A DNA stretch of 64,000 nt from Solitalea longa (GCF_002920915.1 NZ_PQVF01000006.1:248001-312000); one strand, 5' to 3'; shown: positions 37,399 through 46,582, numbered from the stretch's first letter. Made by a program: numbers and translations. Notes: generated from the letters alone by a model not told the origin.

Positions 37399-38043
37399 TT
37401 ATGGTTTCCGCGCCCGCAGTTCACGAAATGTTTTTGTTTTTTCGTCAAATAAGTAAATAATAGGCTTGCAATGCGAACAATCAAAATAGAAGCCACTCGT
37501 GTCAGGAGGGTTAACTATTAACATTCTACTACTTACTTTAAAGTCATATCCTACAGATGCGCTGGGAGAATCATATATTTTTCCTGTTTTTCTATCTATT
37601 AATAAACTGCTCTGACAAGGAGAACCACATCCCCAAAAAACAAAGGAATAATGTCCAGCAAAATTTGCTGTGTCCGCACGATAACCTTCTCGAAGGTTAG
37701 TTCGAAAGTTATTTGCCTCATTGTTTGATTTTAAATCAAGATTTGCATATTTCTCATGGTCAATTTTATCAACCGGGAAATCTTCAAATCCTATATATAG
37801 TTCAAATTTTAAGTAAGCATGTGAGATTTTACTTCTATCAATTGTACTGTCCCCATATAGTCGAACATTTTCTGTTTCGTAAATAACGCCATTAATTGTT
37901 TTTGGGGAAGTTTTATTTAAATCACTTCTTGGTCTAATGGAAATTGAAATACTGTCTTTCGCTGCAGTGTCCTTTGTCTTTTGTTTGTCGTAACAACTAT
38001 TGCCAAGTATTAAAAAAGTCAGTGCGTACACAATGTTCTTCAT
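37399..38043 (-). CDS. Lipoprotein of unknown function
   Basis: 214 residues from the preferred ATG at 38043 (MKNIVYALTFLILGNSC), which gives a lipoprotein signal with the lipobox LGNSC. An in-frame ATG at 38067 would add eight residues. The C-terminal half contains NFAGHYSFVFWGCGSPCQSSLLIDRKTGKIYD-like strands (short form: GHYSFVFWGCGSPCQS), seen in other uncharacterised secreted proteins. Codirectional single gene in the small-gene array; 183 bases separate its stop from higB. Confidence 0.75.
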   Translation of the reverse strand: MKNIVYALTFLILGNSCYDKQKTKDTAAKDSISISIRPRSDLNKTSPKTINGVIYETENVRLYGDSTIDRSKISHAYLKFELYIGFEDFPVDKIDHEKYANLDLKSNNEANNFRTNLREGYRADTANFAGHYSFVFWGCGSPCQSSLLIDRKTGKIYDSPSASVGYDFKVSSRMLIVNPPDTSGFYFDCSHCKPIIYLFDEKTKTFRELRARKP

Positions 38044-38049
38044 ATATTT

Positions 38050-38088
38050 CTGACTAAGGGTTTTCATTTATTGGCTTAGTGTAATAAT
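38050..38088 (-). repeat. 39-base leader shared with 38844-38882, copy 1
   Basis: 33 of 39 positions match the segment in front of the neighbouring lipoprotein gene. It covers an ATG at 38067 and a TTAGTC motif just before the real start. Confidence 0.7.
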
Positions 38089-38110
38089 TCTTAAAAGAAC
38101 CAGTGGGTAT

Positions 38111-38839
38111 TTATTTAATTGGTTCTCCATTGAAATATTTTCTATTCTTATCCTTAGCGTCAATTGTGTCAAGGTTTAGGAGTGTGAATGTTTTAGGATC
38201 AGCACCTTTAATTTTCTGCAATCCATAATAAACATTTTTGTCATCTATAAAATAACAATTACTGCAATTCCAACAACCTCGTTCCGGGTTCAATACTTTA
38301 ATTGTCTTAGGATCGGCTCCGTCTATTTTAGAAAAATCCTCAGGTGGTCCACCATAAAAAACAGATTTTTTGTCTGTTCCACCAGCAATACTATCAAATG
38401 GAACAAATGTTTTAGGGTCTGCTCCAACAACCTCAACTGGATATTCACCATCTGAATTACCCCACCATAAATAGACTTTCCCTCTAGTTATAAAAAATCC
38501 ATCTTTTACTGTTCGAAATGTTTTCAAATCAAAAAAGTCTGTTATGTCTTTAAAGTATTGGGTGGTGAGTAAAGTATCCTCACTTATCGTTCTGAAACAT
38601 GCAGTCAATTTGTAAATCTTGTTTTTATTGTCCTTATAGATATTGTCGACTATTTTTTTATAGCTAATTGTGTCGTCAACTGGATCAACAAACATTTCTT
38701 TATGCTTTTTATCCTGGACAAACTCCACCAGATTGTTGCCTGGCAAATTTCTATGAACATTAGGTTTTTGTTTTTGCCCGCAAGCTGTTAAAATCGCAAA
38801 AAGTGTAAATGATAATATAAGAAGTGATAATCTCATCAT
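38111..38839 (-). CDS. DKNYY-family lipoprotein
   Basis: 242 residues with lipobox (FAILTAC). Repeated units of a colour-coded pattern, such as KSVFYGG..DFSKIDGADPKTIKVL and KNVYYGLQKIKGADPKTFTLL, are the DKNYY family signature (WD-like short repeats; function unknown). Two cysteine pairs in GCWNCSNC may bind metal or form a disulfide. A start codon ATGATG follows an ATTAGGC motif by a few bases. Confidence 0.8.
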   Translation of the reverse strand: MMRLSLLILSFTLFAILTACGQKQKPNVHRNLPGNNLVEFVQDKKHKEMFVDPVDDTISYKKIVDNIYKDNKNKIYKLTACFRTISEDTLLTTQYFKDITDFFDLKTFRTVKDGFFITRGKVYLWWGNSDGEYPVEVVGADPKTFVPFDSIAGGTDKKSVFYGGPPEDFSKIDGADPKTIKVLNPERGCWNCSNCYFIDDKNVYYGLQKIKGADPKTFTLLNLDTIDAKDKNRKYFNGEPIK

Positions 38840-38843
38840 AGTG

Positions 38844-38882
38844 CTGCCTAATGTTTTTCATTTATTGGTTTAATGTAAGAAT
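38844..38882 (-). repeat. 39-base leader shared with 38050-38088, copy 2
   Basis: See copy 1. Contains ATTAGGCAGC (minus strand) next to the start codon of the DKNYY gene. Confidence 0.7.
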
Positions 38883-39031
38883 AAACCGCTTTTTTCTCTC
38901 TCCGTTTAGTTTTTATTCCTATGCTAAACCTTAGCGGGAGAGGTGATTTTTTCAATATATGTTGAATTGCCGTTAATGTTAAAGCTGGCCAATGGTTGTC
39001 TGGTATCAAGGTTTATCTCATGCATTGGTTT

Positions 39032-39640
39032 TTAATTAACCCTTTGTTCAATTATTTCCGTCATCTTAATTTTTCCGTTGCCTGAAACTTTACCAGTCAT
39101 AAAACGAATATACTTTTTCATTGTATTTTCCTTTGGACCGATACTGTCACATTCGCAGCTCCGTATGGAGTCAACCGAATATATTGTCATGTCTTGATTT
39201 ATTTTAATGCTCTCCTTACACCAAAAACAGCAATCGGAGCCACAACCACCTACTCCTAAATATTGCTCATTTATTCTTTGTCCTTTCTTTGAAAATGTTG
39301 TAAGGACAGGAACTAACATTTCAGCTGGTGCAAGCCAAATAATTTTGTACGTTTTGCTTGTATCAGGAAGTAGTCCATAGCTCCATATCTCGTTTGGATA
39401 TTCAGAATTAATGAAAGTATTGTCTTTCTCGTTTAGTCTTTTTAGTGAGGAAGTTGCTTGGATTTCGTCTGTATTTATTGTCAGAGGTAGTGATAACACT
39501 TTAAACTTCCTTATGAATTGTCTAAAGTTTGTTTGATTTATGGCGCTAATTGTCTTTTCATTTGAGTCTTTCCCCGAATTTGTCGAACAACTTAGAAGTA
39601 AGAAAAGGGGAAGGATATGGAAATATTTTAAAAATTTCAT
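39032..39640 (-). CDS. Lipoprotein of unknown function
   Basis: 202 residues with a lipoprotein signal (ILPLFLLLSC). The middle has GVGGCGSDCCFWCKES and a later CECD, a cysteine cluster that may be disulfide-bonded. No family recognised. The start codon lies two bases after an ATTAGAC motif. Confidence 0.7.
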   Translation of the reverse strand: MKFLKYFHILPLFLLLSCSTNSGKDSNEKTISAINQTNFRQFIRKFKVLSLPLTINTDEIQATSSLKRLNEKDNTFINSEYPNEIWSYGLLPDTSKTYKIIWLAPAEMLVPVLTTFSKKGQRINEQYLGVGGCGSDCCFWCKESIKINQDMTIYSVDSIRSCECDSIGPKENTMKKYIRFMTGKVSGNGKIKMTEIIEQRVN

Positions 39641-39726
39641 TGTCTAATGGTCGATGGCTGGTGTTTGAACTTGCTGGTAACGTTAAAAATTGTCGAAAGC
39701 GCGATGTAAACACCTTTATATTTTCG

Positions 39727-40077
39727 TCAAATAAGCTTTCGGTTATAAACATCTTCAACTCGGTCTTTTAACAGTACAATTAATTCAGTCTGCATATAGT
39801 CATAGTCGTCGGGAATGTATAGGCATACAATTTTCTTGTTTTTATAGATGTCAGGAAAATGTTCTCTTATATGATTCCTATGGTGTTTTTCCATTACCAC
39901 AACGCTGTCTGCCCAGTTCAATAATTCTGATGTTAAAACTGTGTTTGCGGTTTTATCTGTTCCTGCTGACTTTACTTCAAAACGATTGTCATTCTCGTAA
40001 ATTTTATGTGCAGTTGCACTTCTCATTCTATTAATAGTGCATACAAATAGCAGTTTTAATTTTTCTTCGCTTGGCAT
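39727..40077 (-). CDS. Low-molecular-weight protein-tyrosine-phosphatase-like protein
   Basis: 116 residues. The LMW-PTP fold opens with LLFVCTINRMRSATAH, matching the CX5R(S/T) P-loop (Cys about residue 12), and the general-acid aspartate could be in LYIPDDYDYM. Shorter than typical LMW-PTPs (about 150), as in several small stand-alone phosphatase-like proteins. Start codon directly after a GTTAGAAT motif. Single gene in the array. Confidence 0.85.
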   Translation of the reverse strand: MPSEEKLKLLFVCTINRMRSATAHKIYENDNRFEVKSAGTDKTANTVLTSELLNWADSVVVMEKHHRNHIREHFPDIYKNKKIVCLYIPDDYDYMQTELIVLLKDRVEDVYNRKLI

Positions 40078-40080
40078 ATT

Positions 40081-40267
40081 CTAACTATCTCTATTGTCTT
40101 TTCAAAATTGTCAATGGAGTCGAACGTTTTGCACATTTGTAATGGTTGGGAGTTACAGCGTAAATGTTAATTCGAAGAACAGAACTTCAATAACCACAAA
40201 CTGTCTGCTGATCAAGAAACCCATCATATTGCAAATGTGCTATTACCTGCAGGCTTTCTGTCGTTAG
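40081..40267. repeat. attC-like inverted-repeat element
   Basis: Outer CTAAC/GTTAG arms (40081-40085 and 40263-40267) and inner arms GCACATTTG (40131-40139) and CAAATGTGC (40232-40240, extended on both sides by GGG/CCC) make a nested inverted repeat. The outer right arm contains the stop codon of the next gene, and the left arm abuts the start codon of the previous one. This is the architecture of integron recombination sites, though longer than usual and without a perfect GTTRRRY. Confidence 0.45.
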
Positions 40268-40611
40268 TCAAGTTGTATCTCAATTATATTTCTCATGGTG
40301 TCAATGTTGAGCCAGTTTTGTTTATCGGGGCTTGGAACACATTCTTTTATGTCCAAGTTTCTGGCAAATCGACTTAATGCTTTTTTCCCAAACTTTAAAA
40401 TCAATTCATATTGAGTTTGTCCGTTTTGGCCAAGAAATGCTTTTAGCGAAACTTGTCTATTGTCATTTACAAATTTTTGAGAATAACAACTGTCAGGCTG
40501 GTTTAATAAGACACCGTCACACCAATATCCTTTTATTTGGTCATAATTTGATTGTTCAAAGGCTTTACAGATTTCATATTCTAAATATTCGCAAAAATCC
40601 TGATCTAGCAT
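40264..40611 (-). CDS. Hypothetical 115-residue protein
   Basis: Soluble alpha/beta protein, no family recognised. Ends in DKQNWLNIDTMRNIIEIQLD, which resembles the tail of DUF-type immunity-like proteins, but nothing firm can be said. First gene of the codirectional array; no junction motif is visible before its start. Confidence 0.6.
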   Translation of the reverse strand: MLDQDFCEYLEYEICKAFEQSNYDQIKGYWCDGVLLNQPDSCYSQKFVNDNRQVSLKAFLGQNGQTQYELILKFGKKALSRFARNLDIKECVPSPDKQNWLNIDTMRNIIEIQLD

Positions 40612-40663
40612 TTTTATTTATTTTAGTTGTCCATGAGTGATAAACAAGTTTGCAGCCAACCAA

Positions 40664-41317
40664 TTACCCCATCAACTCCTTCATCAGCTTGTTAAAAGCT
40701 TCTTTTAGTTCAGCCAGTTCGATTTCAACTTTTTCTAAACGGGCTTCGAGTTCAGCTACTGGTTTGCTGGCAATAGGCATATCCGGTTCATCCTCTTCTT
40801 CAATAGATGGTGTTCCTCCCAATAGGTGCATGTAACGCGCTTCTTTTTGTCCTATGCGTTTAGGCATTTGAACAACAAATTGAAGTTCGGGGTTGGAAAG
40901 TTTTTCCAGGATCTCCTGAATTTCTTCCAATGACTCGTATTCATACATTCTTCCGGAGTTGGTATTTAACTCACCAGGAGTTTGTGGTCCACGAAGAAGA
41001 AGAAGACAGATGATACTTACTTCGGCTGGAACTATTGGAAAAACGATTCCCAGGTTATGCTTGTATTTAATGGAACGGCTGCTTCCTCCGGTGGCGGTAG
41101 AAACCAGGCCTTTCTTTTTCAGGATATTTAACGCTTCAATAATGGTGTCATCATCAAAGTTAACAACCGGCTTTCGCGCCGATTTTTGGTTGCAGGCTGC
41201 AGCCAAACTGTTAAGCGTTAATGGATAATATTCAGGTGTGGTCCTGCTTTTTTCAATCAATGCACCCAAAACACGCTGCTCAACAGCATCTAATAAAGGT
41301 AAGGTTTGTGATTCCAT
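40664..41317 (-). CDS. YceH/DUF480-family protein
   Basis: 217 residues with two winged-helix domains: LDAVEQRVLGALIEKSRTTPEYYPL and CLLLLRGPQTPGELNTNSGRMYEYESLEEI (abridged: RGPQTPGELNTNSGRMYEY) are the family signatures. A C-terminal coiled coil (about 185-217) follows. Function unknown; probably DNA binding. Confidence 0.95.
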   Translation of the reverse strand: MESQTLPLLDAVEQRVLGALIEKSRTTPEYYPLTLNSLAAACNQKSARKPVVNFDDDTIIEALNILKKKGLVSTATGGSSRSIKYKHNLGIVFPIVPAEVSIICLLLLRGPQTPGELNTNSGRMYEYESLEEIQEILEKLSNPELQFVVQMPKRIGQKEARYMHLLGGTPSIEEEDEPDMPIASKPVAELEARLEKVEIELAELKEAFNKLMKELMG

Positions 41318-41403
41318 GCCTAAAGATAAAAAACAGTTTTATTGCTCAAAATTGATTTGCCAATATCGCCATTTGGTTAATTAATAGGCATAGTACAAAA
41401 AAA

Positions 41404-41440
41404 GAGGTTCCTTAATAAAAGAAACCTCTTCAAAATATCA
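41404..41440 (-). terminator. Terminator after ferritin
   Basis: AGAGGTTTCTT / AAGGAACCTCT stem with A- and T-rich flanks on both sides. Transcripts from the ferritin gene on minus would end here. Confidence 0.8.
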
Positions 41441-41451
41441 GAGGAGATGGG

Positions 41452-41973
41452 TTAGTCTTGCATTAATTTTTCGATCTCATGATCGATACGGAATAATCCG
41501 GTGCCTTCAGTGCCAATTAGTTCGTAAAGCTCAATGGCTCTGCGGGCAGTTTGTTCTTCTTCGAGTTGTTCATCCAAAAACCAGTCTAAGAATTTCGCGG
41601 TTTGAAAATCTTTTGATTTATGGCACTGGTCAACAATTCTATTAAAGTTTTCAGTGATCTTAATTTCCATTTCAAGCGCCATAATCAACAAGTCATGTAA
41701 GTTGTTAAAGTTCTTTGGTACATTTTTAACCTCTGGAGAAGCAGGGTGGCCACCGGCATCGTTAACGAAGTCGAAGATCTTCATCATATGAGTGCGTTCT
41801 TCGGCAGATTGATGACGATAGAATTTTGCCGCACCTTGTAATCCCTGAACATTGCACCAAGCCGACATGGCTAAATAAGCTGCTGATGAATGAGCTTCCA
41901 TTGCAATTTGCTCGTTCAAAAGCTCTTCGATATTTTCTTGTAATGAGGTTTTAAGTCTTAATGAAGTTTTCAT
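41452..41973 (-). CDS. ftnA: Ferritin (FtnA-like)
   Basis: Iron-storage protein; 173 residues. The ferroxidase site residues lie in NEQIAMEAHSSAAYLAM, HQSAEERTHMMKIFDFV and DEQLEEEQTARRAIEL. Non-haem ferritin length. Monocistronic. Confidence 0.95.
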   Translation of the reverse strand: MKTSLRLKTSLQENIEELLNEQIAMEAHSSAAYLAMSAWCNVQGLQGAAKFYRHQSAEERTHMMKIFDFVNDAGGHPASPEVKNVPKNFNNLHDLLIMALEMEIKITENFNRIVDQCHKSKDFQTAKFLDWFLDEQLEEEQTARRAIELYELIGTEGTGLFRIDHEIEKLMQD

Positions 41974-42068
41974 GGCATTATTATTTATATAGCAATTTAC
42001 AGCATAGAAATAATAATGTTTGTATTAAACAGCAATTTGGAAATTTTATAAATAAGGTAGAAAGGAGT

Positions 42069-42440
42069 TTAGTAAACTGCCAATTCTTCTTCTGAAGGGA
42101 TATTTAAGTTGTATTCCATACTTACGCCCGAACGGGTAAGTACATCTTTTAGTGAAAAATAGAAATGCGCAGTATTCAGTAAATCGCGTAAACGGAGGGT
42201 TTCCGTTAGATCGTAAATAGTTGATTTGCTTCGGATGGTGAAACTGAATTGGTGAAAATCATCGTCGGTATTGGTGTCTAATAAAATTCCTTCCCAGTCA
42301 ATGTCGTTAACACGCTGACGCAGCAATAAAAATTCGCAGATACGTAATGATGACTTCTTTCCATTTACTTCTAACAATAAACCGGCTTTAGCTGCATCAA
42401 TGTAAATTCCGCCTAACTCGTTCTTGCACACTAATTTCAT
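42069..42440 (-). CDS. Hypothetical 123-residue protein
   Basis: Mixed alpha/beta, no signal or membrane segment, no family recognised. The start LVCKNELGGIYIDAAKAGLLLEV and the charged tail look like a genuine soluble protein. 82 bases separate it from the response-regulator gene. Confidence 0.6.
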   Translation of the reverse strand: MKLVCKNELGGIYIDAAKAGLLLEVNGKKSSLRICEFLLLRQRVNDIDWEGILLDTNTDDDFHQFSFTIRSKSTIYDLTETLRLRDLLNTAHFYFSLKDVLTRSGVSMEYNLNIPSEEELAVY

Positions 42441-42521
42441 GGCTACAAAAATACATTTATTTAGATTGGTTACAAATAGAAAGAAGAATAATTAAACGCT
42501 AAGTTTAATACTCAAACTTAC

Positions 42522-43160
42522 CTATTGAATTAATCCTCTTTTGATGGCTTCTTTCACTAATCCAGCCGTGTTTTTAATGTTTAATTTCTGAGAAAGATTC
42601 AGGCGATGTGTTTCAACTGTTCGTAAACTGATAAACAAAAGGTCAGCTATTTCCTGGTTGCTTTTTTCTTCGGCTACCAGTTTAAGTATTTCTTTTTCCC
42701 GTTTGGTGAGTGGTATCTCGTACGATGAAACTTTTTTACCCGACAGGCTTTCTTCGAGCAATATTTTCTGAATTTGCGGGTCGATAAATTGCTGTCCGTT
42801 ATAAACCGCTTCAATCGCTTCTATTAGCGTATTTTGATCAGTGTTCTTTAACAGATAGCCCGAAACACCATTACGGATCATCTGTTTTACGTAATGCGAT
42901 TCTTCAAAACTGGTTAGTGTGATGATTTTTATACCTGGGTAGGTTTTAACAATTATGGGACAAAGTTCTATCCCTGTCATTCCGGGCATTTGAATATCCA
43001 ACAGCAAAACATCGGGTTGCGCAAGAGCCAGCGAATCCAGCAATTCTTTTCCATTAATATTGGTTGAAATAATGGAAATCCCATCGTGCTTCTCCAGCAT
43101 TGTTTTCAACCCGTTTATAACCATAATATGGTCGTCGGCAATAGTTAAAGTAATCGGCAT
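42522..43160 (-). CDS. NarL/FixJ-type response regulator
   Basis: 212 residues. Receiver domain with the phosphoacceptor Asp in DVLLLDIQMPGMTG (about residue 54), Thr and Lys in TSFEESHYVKQ and YLLKNTDQ, then a LuxR helix-turn-helix (LTKREKEILKLVAEEKSNQEIADLLFISLRTVETH; key residues E, N, T, V). Encoded 14 bases after the sensor kinase, which it surely pairs with. Confidence 0.96.
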   Translation of the reverse strand: MPITLTIADDHIMVINGLKTMLEKHDGISIISTNINGKELLDSLALAQPDVLLLDIQMPGMTGIELCPIIVKTYPGIKIITLTSFEESHYVKQMIRNGVSGYLLKNTDQNTLIEAIEAVYNGQQFIDPQIQKILLEESLSGKKVSSYEIPLTKREKEILKLVAEEKSNQEIADLLFISLRTVETHRLNLSQKLNIKNTAGLVKEAIKRGLIQ

Positions 43161-43174
43161 ATTATTCCCCTTTA

Positions 43175-45127
43175 TTAAGCTAATTCACTGCTTGCAAGTA
43201 CTTTTAGTCGGGCTATATCAAATTCAAGGTAAATAGTGGTGCCCTTTTTCTCTTCCGAATCAATTTTCATGCTGCCATTAAACGATTCGACCCTTGAGTG
43301 AAGGCTTGACAAGCCAATACCATTTTTGCTCGTTCCATTTTGATTAAAACCTTTACCATCATCTTCTACCGTAATAGACAATAGCTCATCGTGGCAGCTG
43401 ATCTGCACAATGGCTTCTTTCGCTTCCGAATGTTTGATCACATTGTTAACCAGCTCCTGCACAATTCGATATACCGAAAGTTCAAAGCTTTGTTTAAAGC
43501 GCGGAATATCACCAAGGGCGACAAACTCAACGTATGTTAAAGGATTGTTTATGCGCTGGCAGAAGAGTGCTAATGCCTCTTTAAGTCCGTGAGTTAATAG
43601 CAACTCCGGCATCAGGTTATGGGAAGTTTTACGCACTTCGGTGGCCGATTCATCAAGTAAACTCAGTGCCGTATCAAATCCCTGGATGTTATTCATTTGA
43701 GGATTCTCATTTTTGATCACACTAAAATGCATTTTGGCCGCCGATAACATTCCACCAACTCCGTCGTGCAAATCTTTGGCAATACGGGTGCGTTCTTTTT
43801 CTTCGCCGTTGATCATGGCCTCCAGTAGCTGTACCTCTTTTTCTTTATCGAGTGCGATCAGTTTTTGTTTATGTAGTTTTTGTCTGTTCTGATAAGTCAG
43901 GTAGGTAATTAAAACAATCGTCAGCAATAATCCAATAACCGATATCGTAATGGTGATCCAGGTGTTTCTCCACTGTATCTGTAAATCTTTTTCAGCTATT
44001 TGTAATTTATTGCTTGTCAGTTGTTTGTCTTTTTCAGAGGTTTGGTATTTAACCTCCAGTTCATGTATCGTCTTTACCTGAGTTTCATTAAATATTTTAT
44101 CGTTTAGTTCTTTAGCCAGTTTTTGATATTTGTAAGCTTGTTTAAAGTCATTTTTGGTCTCATAGAGTTCCTGTAAAATAGTATAACAATCTAGGGTAAT
44201 GTCTGATGCTTCAATCTTTTTTGATTGTTCGAGTGCATCAAACAGCATGGATTCCGCCTTTTTGTAGTTTCCGCTTAAAAAATAAAACCGGGCAATTATT
44301 GGTTTAATACGTTCGGTCTCATAGGGGATACCCATTAGCAGCGAGTATTGCAAACTTCTTTCGGAATAAATAATAGCCGATTGATAATCTTTTTTGGTGC
44401 CAAAATAATCACCAATGTTAAAGGATGCGAGTTTCATTACATAGTTGTTATGAGATAACTCGCCAATTTTTAAAGCTTCCAACTGTTTTTGATAAAACTC
44501 TTCTTTTTTACCAAGGTCATCCATAATTGTTCCCTGGTTAATGAGCGCTATGCCCATGGTAGTCGAATCTTTGCTTTTTTTAGCCAGCTGAAATGCTTTT
44601 AAATAGTAATCATACGCTTTTTGAGGCTGTTTTAACTTGCGGAACACCATGCCCATATTGCTGTATCCACGTCCCGCCGATTCGGTAAGGCCATATTGTT
44701 GCGAAACATCAACCGCTTTTTGGTAATAGAGTAAAGCACTGTCTGATTTATCCTGAAGCTGGTAAGTGTTGCCAATGTTGCTAAGGCAAGAACTGATGCC
44801 TTTACCGTGTTTTATGGGCCGGTATTGAGCAATGGCCTCATGAAAAAACTTGCGGGCTTTTTCATATTCGGCCAGTTCATAATTGATGATACCCGTATTA
44901 TGCAGCGATTTAGCCACACCAAAAGGATAATTGATCTTTTTGCTGGTGGTGATAATAGTTTGATAGAGGTTCAAGGCTTTCTGCTTGTCAATATCTATCA
45001 ATACAGAAGCCGAATCCAGTAATTTTTTAACGGAATTACTGTCTTGCTTTTGTCCATATACAGTTGTTGCACTCCCCACAGATAAACAACAAACTGCATA
45101 AAAACAGAATGATCTTTTGAATAACAT
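43175..45127 (-). CDS. TPR-containing membrane sensor histidine kinase (HisKA_3)
   Basis: 650 residues from the ATG at 45127. Signal peptide, then about seven TPR-like repeats (residues about 55-340) in the periplasm, a coiled region, one membrane helix (about 385-405) and a C-terminal HisKA_3 / HATPase_c pair. The phospho-His is in RIAKDLHDGVGGML; the N box is VIVQELVNNVIKHS-like (ELVNNVIKHSEAKEA) and the G box DDGKGFNQNGTSKNGIGL. Typical Bacteroidota NarL-type sensor. A TTG nine bases upstream is the alternative start. Confidence 0.94.
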   Translation of the reverse strand: MLFKRSFCFYAVCCLSVGSATTVYGQKQDSNSVKKLLDSASVLIDIDKQKALNLYQTIITTSKKINYPFGVAKSLHNTGIINYELAEYEKARKFFHEAIAQYRPIKHGKGISSCLSNIGNTYQLQDKSDSALLYYQKAVDVSQQYGLTESAGRGYSNMGMVFRKLKQPQKAYDYYLKAFQLAKKSKDSTTMGIALINQGTIMDDLGKKEEFYQKQLEALKIGELSHNNYVMKLASFNIGDYFGTKKDYQSAIIYSERSLQYSLLMGIPYETERIKPIIARFYFLSGNYKKAESMLFDALEQSKKIEASDITLDCYTILQELYETKNDFKQAYKYQKLAKELNDKIFNETQVKTIHELEVKYQTSEKDKQLTSNKLQIAEKDLQIQWRNTWITITISVIGLLLTIVLITYLTYQNRQKLHKQKLIALDKEKEVQLLEAMINGEEKERTRIAKDLHDGVGGMLSAAKMHFSVIKNENPQMNNIQGFDTALSLLDESATEVRKTSHNLMPELLLTHGLKEALALFCQRINNPLTYVEFVALGDIPRFKQSFELSVYRIVQELVNNVIKHSEAKEAIVQISCHDELLSITVEDDGKGFNQNGTSKNGIGLSSLHSRVESFNGSMKIDSEEKKGTTIYLEFDIARLKVLASSELA

Positions 45128-45263
45128 TTCTCTCAATTAAAGGCTTTGATAGGTAAAAAATAGCCAGGCAATGCATAAAACCGCAGAAATCCGTAAAGCT
45201 AAGTACTACTACTTATACTAATAAACCAGTATTTCCACAGAAAAAACGCCGCTTTTCAGCTGC

Positions 45264-45271
45264 TAAATTTG
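45264..45271 (+). promoter_or_regulatory. -7 element for the OM beta-barrel gene
   Basis: TAAATTTG is a perfect TAnnTTTG box, 67 bases before the ATG. The -33 zone shows no TTG. Confidence 0.35.
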
Positions 45272-45337
45272 CTTCAGTAAACTTAATAACTAATTGTTTA
45301 CCAATTACATTTCAAATAAAAATAAAAAAAAACAACA

Positions 45338-45865
45338 ATGAAAACATTCAAATTTCTACTGATCGCATTTGTTTTAACATTAACCTGCATTAAAACGCAT
45401 GCACAAACTACCCTGGGCAAGTATTCGGTAAATGCCGGGTTTGGGGTTGGTACTTATGGTTTTGAAGGCTCAGGCGGTCTGCCGCTAACTGCTTCGGTTG
45501 AGCGCACATTTGCAAGCAACATCAGCGCAGGTGTACATCTAATGTATGTACAAACCAAATACGATTCGGATATCAGGTATTCCAATATGGTGCTTGGCTT
45601 AAGAGGATCGTATCATTTCAATGAACTATTTAAAATTGAAAATCCCAAGATCGACTTGTATGGTGGTGCCGGATTGCTTTATCGTCATTATAAAGTGAAA
45701 TATACCGGCGACGATGAGTTCTATGGAATTTCATCATCAGATGGTGAGGTTGGTGTTGACCTGCACGTAGGGGGTCGCTATATGTTCACCAACCATGTGG
45801 GTGCCCACGCCGAATTAGGCTACGGGGTTTCACCAGTGCAATTGGGTGTTGCCTTTAAGTTTTAA
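45338..45865 (+). CDS. Small outer-membrane beta-barrel protein
   Basis: 175 residues with a signal peptide (FVLTLTCIKTHAQ). Eight amphipathic strands ending in F (GVAFKF) suggest an OmpW/OmpX-like barrel. Divergent from the sensor kinase gene; possibly its target. Confidence 0.8.
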   Translation: MKTFKFLLIAFVLTLTCIKTHAQTTLGKYSVNAGFGVGTYGFEGSGGLPLTASVERTFASNISAGVHLMYVQTKYDSDIRYSNMVLGLRGSYHFNELFKIENPKIDLYGGAGLLYRHYKVKYTGDDEFYGISSSDGEVGVDLHVGGRYMFTNHVGAHAELGYGVSPVQLGVAFKF

Positions 45866-45975
45866 TAGTTGATAAACATCTACTGTCACGTTGCTTTCCA
45901 CAAAAATCTTTGCTCTCAGATGAGGGAAATTAAACGAGAATCAAATAAATATTGAAAAATAAAAACAAAACGAAC

Positions 45976-46482
45976 ATGAAAACGAACAAAATGATTACAC
46001 TGATCTTAACAGGAGTTTTATTGATCAGCGGATTTACAGCATGCAAAAAAGATAAAGATGATGATGGACCATCTGGCGGATCTAAATCTGAATTGTTGGA
46101 CAAAAAATGGAAAATCACTGGGATGACCATTGCTCCGGGTCTGGATATTGATGGCGACGGAGATTTAGAAACCGATGTATTTGGCTTTACTCAGGAGTGT
46201 GCAAAAGATGATTACGTGATCTTTAAAAAGGGTGGAGTATCTGAAGCCTACTCGGGTAATACTCTTTGCGATGGTGAAGATGGTAAAGTTGAAAAAGGAA
46301 CCTGGTCTTTTGAATCGAACAATACAAAAGTGAAAGTGATAGATAGTGATGGTATCACTTACATCTGGGACATAATTTCTCTCAATAACAACACATTTAA
46401 AGTAAGCTACACCGAATCATTTGAAGTTGAAGAAGGTCAGGAAGTGACACAAACTGTTACGGCTACATTACAAGCGTTTTAA
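45976..46482 (+). CDS. Lipoprotein, lipocalin-like
   Basis: 168 residues from the ATG at 45976 with lipobox (ISGFTAC), an Asp/Lys-rich spacer (KKDKDDDGPSGG) and a lipocalin-like beta domain beginning LLDKKWKITGMTI. An in-frame ATG at 45952 would spoil the signal. Typical of the lipocalin-like DUF4923/5004 group; no enzymatic motif. Confidence 0.75.
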   Translation: MKTNKMITLILTGVLLISGFTACKKDKDDDGPSGGSKSELLDKKWKITGMTIAPGLDIDGDGDLETDVFGFTQECAKDDYVIFKKGGVSEAYSGNTLCDGEDGKVEKGTWSFESNNTKVKVIDSDGITYIWDIISLNNNTFKVSYTESFEVEEGQEVTQTVTATLQAF

Positions 46483-46526
46483 TTGTTGTTGGTTCAAACT
46501 TTGGGACCCCCAATCTCGAAGTGTTA

Positions 46527-46553
46527 AAAGCCGCTGATAAAGCGGCTTTTTTG
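46527..46553 (+). terminator. Terminator after the lipocalin-like gene
   Basis: AAAGCCGCT / AGCGGCTTT stem, loop GATA, T6 tail. Confidence 0.85.
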
Positions 46554-46582
46554 TTGTCATCTCAACTTAACTACTTTTAATT

